From: an uncultured Bacteroidales bacterium
Lineage (GTDB): Bacteria; Bacteroidota; Bacteroidia; Bacteroidales; UBA932
Direction of reading: 5' to 3'
NCBI GenBank assembly: GCA_900541925.1
Contig: UQMB01000002.1
Span: 124,001-188,000, forward strand
DNA length: 64,000 nt
A program made the position numbers and the translations under genes. Of the stretch, positions 59,843-64,000 are shown in pieces (position 1 is the first letter of the stretch; every line of letters starts with the position of its first letter). The notes under the pieces were generated by a model that was not told the origin of the DNA, did not search any database, and saw only the letters and a list, made by a program, of their open reading frames with translations.

Positions 59843-62269
59843 CTAAAGGATTCTGATCAGGATGGAGATGAGCGAGATGAGAGATGTGGCGGCACTGCTC
59901 GTCGCGATTATGTCGGCAGTGGTCAGGCTCTTCTTATCTTCCTTGGCCGGAACGATGATCGTGCAGCCCGGCTCGATCTTCAGATGATTGAGCTTCGACT
60001 GCGCCGCCTCCCCGTTCATGTACACCACATATACCTTGGAACGCTTGGCCTTGTTGCTGAAGCCGCCGGCGGCGTTGATATAGTGGCGCAGAGTCTTGTT
60101 GCGCTCATAGAGGACTGCGTTAGGGTACATCACTTCACCCATTATGCGCACCGTGTTGACATACTCAGGGATGAAGATGCGGTCGCCTTCCTGCAGGTCG
60201 ATGTCGTATGCGGAGCCCGGCTTGTTCATCGCCTTCTCCAGGTCTATGGCCACGGCGTAGTCCGCGGCGACATTGAGTTTGTCAACATCGATGGTGTCGT
60301 TCTGTGTGGTGTTATTCGCAGACAAACCCTTCAGCGACTCCTTGTGCTGGTCGACGGTTATGCTGTTGTTGCGGCGGATGAGCATGGCGCCCTTGAGGTA
60401 GGCGCTTGAGGTGAAGCCGCCGGCGCGCTCAAGCAGATCGGAGAGGCGGTCGTTGCGGTTGAGAAGCACATACTGTCCCGGGAAGACGACCTCGCCTTCC
60501 ACGGTGACGAACTGCTGGCTGCGGTATCCCGGACTCTTGCGGATGGACACCACGTCATAAGGCTCAAGTATGAACCTGTCTCCCCCGTCGGTCGCAAGGC
60601 CGTCCACGATGGAGAACGTGAAAGTGCGTCCGAGGGTGTCAGAGACCTCCGTGCCGGAAGGATCCACTACCCTCCTCGCCACATCGACCCTGGCCGTGGA
60701 AGCCCCTTCAAGCAGGCCACCGGCCCGGAGGATGAGATCCTCCACGGTGGTGTTGTCAGAGAACGGGAATGTCCCCGGACGGGCGACCATGCCGTTTATC
60801 GTCAGGGTGCCGCGGTCTTCCAGTTCGTTGACGCTTGAGACGATCAGCACATCGTTCTTCTTGAGGAGCACATCGTCCCCCAAGCCGGAAAGCACCGCGC
60901 CCAGGTTGACGGAGACGGTCTCCAGATTGAGGTCGGCCTTCTCGCGAAGGAGCACCGCTCTGCCGAGGAAAGCATCTTCCATCGGGCCGCCGGCCCTCTC
61001 AATGAGCTGTCTCACCGTGGCTATGTCGCCGCCGAGCTGGTACATCCCGGGACGGAACACATAGCCGCGGACCTCCACCATGTTGGCGAAACGGTCAAGG
61101 CTCGAACTTACGGTCACCTCATCCCCGTCCGCCATCTTGCAGGTCTTGAAGTCCTTGGCGGCAACGGTATATATCTCCTTCTCCGCGCCGGTCGCCCTGA
61201 CCACGCGGACATCTTCCTTATAGGCTTCTCCGGCAAACCCGCCGGCATATACGATGAGATCGTCGAGCGTCTCGTCCTCTTTCATCTCGTATCGCATAGG
61301 GCGCTTGACATCACCCTTGATGTCCACAAGCCCGACATACGGAGGGACGATCACGATATCGTCATCTTCGAGCCTGATGTCGGAGTCGGACTTGCCGTCG
61401 AAAAGATAGCCGTACACGTCCACGGTCGCGACCTGCTTCCCGCCGCGCACGACCTTTATCGCACGCAGGGAACCGGTCTCGGACACTCCGCCCGCACGGT
61501 AAAGCGCGGAAAAGACGGTGGAGAACGACGAGAGCCTGTATGTGCCGGGAACCTTGACATCTCCCATCACATTGACCTTGATGGTGCGGATCTGCCCGAG
61601 GGTCACGCTGATGGACGAGTTGGGGCTGTCCCCGCCGATGCCGCCATACTTCGACGCGAGCATCTTGCGTATCTTGTCTCCGGCTTCCTTGATGGTCAGA
61701 CCGTTAAGGTACACCGGGCCTATCTGGCTGATATATATGCGGCCTTCCGGAGAGACGGTCTTGGTCATTGTGTCCTCGTTGTCGCCCCAGATTTCTATTA
61801 TGAGCTGGTCTCCGGGGCCGAGCTTGTAGTTCTCCGGGGTGGCCATGTTTTCATTCGGTTCGAATGTCAGCTGGCTGGAGGTGAAGATGTCGTGACCGAA
61901 AATATTGCTCTTGTCCGGCGCGCCAGCCGCAGTCGAATCGGCGAAAGCCTTATCAACCACTCCGCCCAGATTCTTCTCTTCGCCGGTCAGCATGTCGCTG
62001 CTGACACTGCGGTTGACGGCACCGCCGTCCAGGGATCTGGAGGTGATGGAAGATCCGGTGCCGGCGGCCTCATATTGGGCCTTGATACGTTCGGCCTGCT
62101 CTCTGGTGACGCCCCTCGCAAGCAGTTCCTTCCCTATCTGGGTTTCGCTCTTGCCGGCCGCGACACCATCCTTGACATAATCAACCACCTGACTGTCCGT
62201 CATCTGGGCATTGAGCCCCTGAGCAAAGAGACAGAGCAGTGCAGCTGTCAGAAGTATAAGTCTTTTCAT
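59843..62269 (-). CDS. Wza-type polysaccharide export protein with SLBB repeats
   Basis: 808 residues. Signal peptide MKRLILLTAALLCLFAQGLN, then a helical N-terminus (VTREQAERIKAQYEAAG). The Poly_export domain holds YKLGPGDQLIIEIWGDNEDT near residue 150. Several SLBB repeats follow, each with the G-x-V--PG pattern: VMGDVKVPGTYRL, IKGDVKRPMRYEM, VRGYVFRPGMYQL, INGMVARPGTFPF, VEGEVVFPGQYVL and IMGEVMYPNAVLY. It ends in a hydrophobic helix (SSAATSLISLISILIRIL). It forms an outer-membrane and periplasmic channel for capsule or exopolysaccharide. First gene of the polysaccharide operon; repeat copies C' and C lie just upstream. Confidence 0.92.
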   Translation of the reverse strand: MKRLILLTAALLCLFAQGLNAQMTDSQVVDYVKDGVAAGKSETQIGKELLARGVTREQAERIKAQYEAAGTGSSITSRSLDGGAVNRSVSSDMLTGEEKNLGGVVDKAFADSTAAGAPDKSNIFGHDIFTSSQLTFEPNENMATPENYKLGPGDQLIIEIWGDNEDTMTKTVSPEGRIYISQIGPVYLNGLTIKEAGDKIRKMLASKYGGIGGDSPNSSISVTLGQIRTIKVNVMGDVKVPGTYRLSSFSTVFSALYRAGGVSETGSLRAIKVVRGGKQVATVDVYGYLFDGKSDSDIRLEDDDIVIVPPYVGLVDIKGDVKRPMRYEMKEDETLDDLIVYAGGFAGEAYKEDVRVVRATGAEKEIYTVAAKDFKTCKMADGDEVTVSSSLDRFANMVEVRGYVFRPGMYQLGGDIATVRQLIERAGGPMEDAFLGRAVLLREKADLNLETVSVNLGAVLSGLGDDVLLKKNDVLIVSSVNELEDRGTLTINGMVARPGTFPFSDNTTVEDLILRAGGLLEGASTARVDVARRVVDPSGTEVSDTLGRTFTFSIVDGLATDGGDRFILEPYDVVSIRKSPGYRSQQFVTVEGEVVFPGQYVLLNRNDRLSDLLERAGGFTSSAYLKGAMLIRRNNSITVDQHKESLKGLSANNTTQNDTIDVDKLNVAADYAVAIDLEKAMNKPGSAYDIDLQEGDRIFIPEYVNTVRIMGEVMYPNAVLYERNKTLRHYINAAGGFSNKAKRSKVYVVYMNGEAAQSKLNHLKIEPGCTIIVPAKEDKKSLTTADIIATSSAATSLISLISILIRIL

Positions 62270-62288
62270 TGCATCGTATTGCTAAATA

Positions 62289-62340
62289 ATCGTAAAAATC
62301 TTTGCCAACTCCGCGGCAATATGTCTGTTGCCGCTCCCCG
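62289..62340 (-). repeat. Dispersed TIR element, internally deleted copy C'
   Basis: TAATCGT at one end is followed directly by about 45 bases matching the opposite end of copy A (AAAAATCTTTGCC, then GCGGCAA and TTGCCGCT), so the middle of the element is missing. It abuts copy C. Confidence 0.55.
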
Positions 62341-62341
62341 A

Positions 62342-62485
62342 GTAACCCTCAAAAACAACCTGCCTCATCTTGGTTTTTGGCCTATTCCTCATCAGTCATG
62401 CGCCACCGGCACAATCCTTCTTCGACAACAGCTACATCCTCGAAAATCTCCTCATAATCTGAGACAGCTTATTCTTCAGGGTCAC
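62342..62485 (+). repeat. Dispersed TIR element, diverged copy C (144 bp)
   Basis: Runs from GTAACCCTCAAAAACAACCT to GCTTATTCTTCAGGGTCAC; same orientation as copy A. The internal hairpin is TGCGCC-ACC-GGCACA. Clearly more diverged than copies A and B, but the CATCAGTCATG and CCACCGGCAC core is kept. Confidence 0.78.
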
Positions 62486-62682
62486 TAAAGTGTACAAAAA
62501 TAAGTCTTTTATGTTTATCGGGCAACACCTGGCCCGCAATTGATTCGGATATTAGTCGGAATATCGGTCCGGTTCGGTCTGGGGCTCGGCCTTGGCCCGG
62601 GCCTATCTTAATCCAATCGCGGGTCTGTCTTGGCGGCCAAAACATACCAAAGCAACTTTTTTCGATTTTTTTCGGCGTGGCG
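62486..62682. other. Intergenic stretch with no gene seen
   Basis: About 200 bases between repeat copy C and the tRNA promoter. It contains a run of CGG/TCGG-rich words (62545-62605) but no open frame with codon structure and no clear terminator. Confidence 0.5.
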
Positions 62683-62713
62683 CTTGCAGATTCAGAAATT
62701 GTCCCTATCTTTG
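62683..62713 (+). promoter_or_regulatory. tRNA-Asp promoter
   Basis: CTTG (62683-62686), 19 bases, TATCTTTG (62706-62713), about 30 bases before the mature tRNA. Confidence 0.65.
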
Positions 62714-62743
62714 CATCCGCTTTCAGGAATAAGCAACCAGCCT

Positions 62744-62817
62744 GGTGCGGTAGTTCAGCTGGTTAGAATGCCGGCCTGTCACGCCGGAGGTCGAGGGTTC
62801 GAGTCCCTTCCGCACCG
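62744..62817 (+). tRNA. tRNA-Asp (GTC)
   Basis: Acceptor stem GGTGCGG (62744-62750) pairs with CCGCACC (62810-62816). D arm TTCAGCTGGTTAGAATG, anticodon stem CCGGC / GCCGG around CTGTCAC (anticodon GTC), T arm GAGGG-TTCGAGT-CCCTT. The 3' CCA is not encoded (G then CAA). 74 nt, own promoter and terminator. Confidence 0.97.
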
Positions 62818-62860
62818 CAAACCCCCTTTCAGAATGTTCTGAGAGGGGGTTTCTGTTTTC
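62818..62860 (+). terminator. tRNA-Asp terminator
   Basis: AAACCCCCT pairs with AGGGGGTTT, with an inner TCAGA / TCTGA stem around ATGT, followed by TTTCTGTTTTCC. Confidence 0.8.
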
Positions 62861-62956
62861 CGGCCCGCCGCGCGGCGGCCGTCACCAACCACTTTTGTCA
62901 ATTTTCTCGCGGCCAGACAGACTTTTCCGGCCCTTCAGCAGGTCCATTCGGCTGTG

Positions 62957-62995
62957 GCCATCGGCGGTGCCATCAGCGGTGCCATCGGCGGTGGC
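62957..62995 (+). repeat. 12-bp tandem repeat, about three units
   Basis: Unit GCCATCGGCGGT, with one unit as GCCATCAGCGGT, followed by GGCAG. Confidence 0.75.
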
Positions 62996-63399
62996 AGATA
63001 AGTGTCTGATAATGAGCGTAATGATGATTTGCCCTGTCTGGTTTCGCTGACAGGTAAAGAACTCTTTTGCTTGATTATTAGCGTGTTATATGCCACCGCT
63101 CGTGTGCCGGACTTTCCGCCGCACCTGCTCTTGCTGCCACCGCCGCGTGCAGCCCCCGATGCCAAGACGAGCCTCGCGTACACCACAGGGCCATTTTCTG
63201 CACCGCACTGTCCGGCGAGGCCGTCCCGTACAACAGAAGGCCTGATTCTGTACGGCGCGGTGGGGCCTGCCGTCACAGGACCGCCTCTTGCCCATTGCTG
63301 AAACCCGTTGCTGCCAGGTGTGAGCCCGTTCCGGCATTTCCGCTGCTACCTAAACCGCCAATATGCCTCGCATGGCCCTCTGCGGCACCCGCCGCTGCC

Positions 63400-63435
63400 A
63401 GGTGTGAGCCGTTTTCGCCGAATCGGCTCACACCT
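63400..63435 (+). repeat. 12-bp inverted repeat
   Basis: AGGTGTGAGCCG (63400-63411) and CGGCTCACACCT (63424-63435), perfect, with a 12-base loop. A third half-copy, AGGTGTGAGCC, lies at 63316. No T-run follows. Confidence 0.75.
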
Positions 63436-63558
63436 GCGTCGTGTGACTCAGGCTGCTGGCCAGGCGCTATGGCGACTGGCGCCCGGGAACAGGCCGCCAC
63501 CTGCGATGCTTTTGTGTTGAGCAGGAGGCTGCCCGCACCCGATGCGCCGCCCATTTTA

Positions 63559-63696
63559 GTACGCGACCGAAAACAAATTGCCGCAGATTTGTCAAAGGTC
63601 TTTGCGGATAGATACCCTTTTGAAGAAGGAGTGTGCCCGGCGGTACATGACCGATGAGAAAGTCACCCAAAAGATTGCCCAATATGTGGCGCTATA
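63559..63696 (+). repeat. Dispersed TIR element, diverged copy D
   Basis: Same orientation as copy B. Starts GTACGCGACCGAAAACAAAT and contains GCCGCAGATTTGTCAAAG, GAAGAAGGAGTGTGCC and GATTGCCC. The hairpin is TGTGCC-CGGC-GGTACA. The right end is poorly preserved. Confidence 0.72.
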
Positions 63697-63726
63697 CTTC
63701 CCAACGCCTACCCAAGGAGAAGCAGT

Positions 63727-63757
63727 TTTGAAATCATGGCAAAAAGTGGTATCTTTA
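63727..63757 (+). promoter_or_regulatory. Promoter of the Fic gene
   Basis: TTTG (63727-63730), 19 bases, TATCTTTA (63750-63757), one base off the consensus. Predicted leader about 20 nt. Confidence 0.6.
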
Positions 63758-63783
63758 CCACCAATTAGCAAACATTTCGGGCC

Positions 63784-64000
63784 ATGAAGTACCTCAACAT
63801 AGCAAAAGCCATTGAAGCTTGGCGCTCCATCCAGCCACTCTCCGAAAGGGATCGGGAACGCCTTAACCGCAAGTTCACCGTGGATTTCAACTTCAACAGC
63901 AACCACATTGAAGGCAACACCCTGACATATGGCCAGACCGAGCTTCTGCTCCTTTTCGGCAAGGTCGTCGGAGAAGCCGAAATGAAGGACCTGGAAGATA
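63784..64000 (+). CDS. Fic-family protein, N-terminus only (runs off window)
   Basis: 72 residues from the ATG at 63784 (MKYLNIAKAIEAWRSIQPLS). The segment FNSNHIEGNTLTYGQTELLL matches the start of Fic-family proteins and includes the inhibitory S/T-xxx-E-G/N motif (SNHIEGN), placed before the Fic domain as in class II enzymes. The catalytic HPFxxGNGR loop would lie beyond the window. Fic proteins usually transfer AMP to target proteins and are often found in toxin-antitoxin or mobile contexts. The product is therefore probably self-inhibited, but this is inferred from the first third only. Confidence 0.8.
   Translation, partial: MKYLNIAKAIEAWRSIQPLSERDRERLNRKFTVDFNFNSNHIEGNTLTYGQTELLLLFGKVVGEAEMKDLED

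Larger units (their letters stand above)
62861..63558. other. GC-rich tract without a recognisable gene
   Basis: Open frames of 60-120 codons exist on both strands but are Pro/Ala/Arg-rich shadows that overlap one another and resemble no family. The tract holds a 12-bp tandem repeat near 62957-62995, a 17-bp direct repeat (GCTGCCAGGTGTGAGCC) at about 63310 and 63394, and a 12-bp hairpin at 63400-63435. It may be decayed coding or mobile DNA. Confidence 0.5.

Noticed and set aside
62957..62995. Tandem repeat considered as a CRISPR array
   Set aside because: The 12-bp units are contiguous without spacers, and no cas genes are present.
63002..63301. 99-codon plus-strand frame in the GC-rich tract
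   Set aside because: Pro/Ala-rich, overlapped by equally long frames on the other strand, no promoter, no family resemblance.

Overview
The window is chromosomal DNA from a fairly GC-rich member of the Bacteroidales. The evidence is the Bacteroidota-type promoter (TTTG, about 19 bases, then TAnnTTTG), which recurs in front of many genes, the near absence of Shine-Dalgarno sequences, a complete Na+-NQR operon, ATP-dependent PEP carboxykinase, a Mfa2/FimB-like lipoprotein, YjbH proteins, and a zapA / structured RNA / RNase Y cluster. I cannot fix the genus; a Rikenellaceae-like or related gut lineage is only a guess.

Layout. 1-940 (minus): a small coiled-coil protein, zapA, a 6S-like RNA and the start of RNase Y. 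1-3.4 kb (minus): a lipoprotein with a His-rich tail, then an OmpA-family porin. 3.4-7.5 kb (minus): an envelope operon in which YjbH appears split into N- and C-terminal genes around a beta-barrel protein and a DUF3108-like protein, with rubrerythrin upstream. 7.7-15.2 kb: a small unknown gene, an aminotransferase, a GH51 arabinofuranosidase, a GNAT enzyme, a YhiN-type flavoprotein and a GH127 arabinofuranosidase. 15.2-19.7 kb: SRP RNA, cytidine deaminase, mnmA, an FAD dehydrogenase and tsaD. 19.7-29 kb: tamB, an RsmI-like methyltransferase, mtaB, an MBL hydrolase and recQ. 29-34 kb: a large secreted glycosidase-like lipoprotein and pckA. 34-35.8 kb: an AT-richer serine hydrolase gene that looks inserted. 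35.9-43.9 kb (plus): lemA, a DUF2207 protein, recG, an S9 peptidase, a Nif3-like protein and an acyl-ACP thioesterase, tightly packed. 44-52.3 kb: uvrD/pcrA and the nqrABCDEF operon. 52.4-62.3 kb: a fimbrial-type lipoprotein facing a six-gene polysaccharide operon (wza, wzz, uvrA, three glycosyltransferase-like genes). 62.3-64 kb: repeats, tRNA-Asp, a gene-poor GC-rich tract and the start of a Fic gene.

The window links tRNA modification (mnmA, tsaD, mtaB), DNA repair helicases and UvrA, sodium-motive respiration, envelope and surface-polysaccharide assembly, and arabinoside breakdown. Most genes are packed with 1-4 base overlaps, which implies translational coupling.

The least explained signal is a dispersed non-coding element of about 159 bp with 14-23 bp terminal inverted repeats and an internal hairpin kept by compensatory or wobble changes. 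It occurs in four copies plus one internally deleted copy, and short end fragments flank the serine hydrolase island. A second, AT-rich imperfect palindrome lies between recQ and the glycosidase gene.
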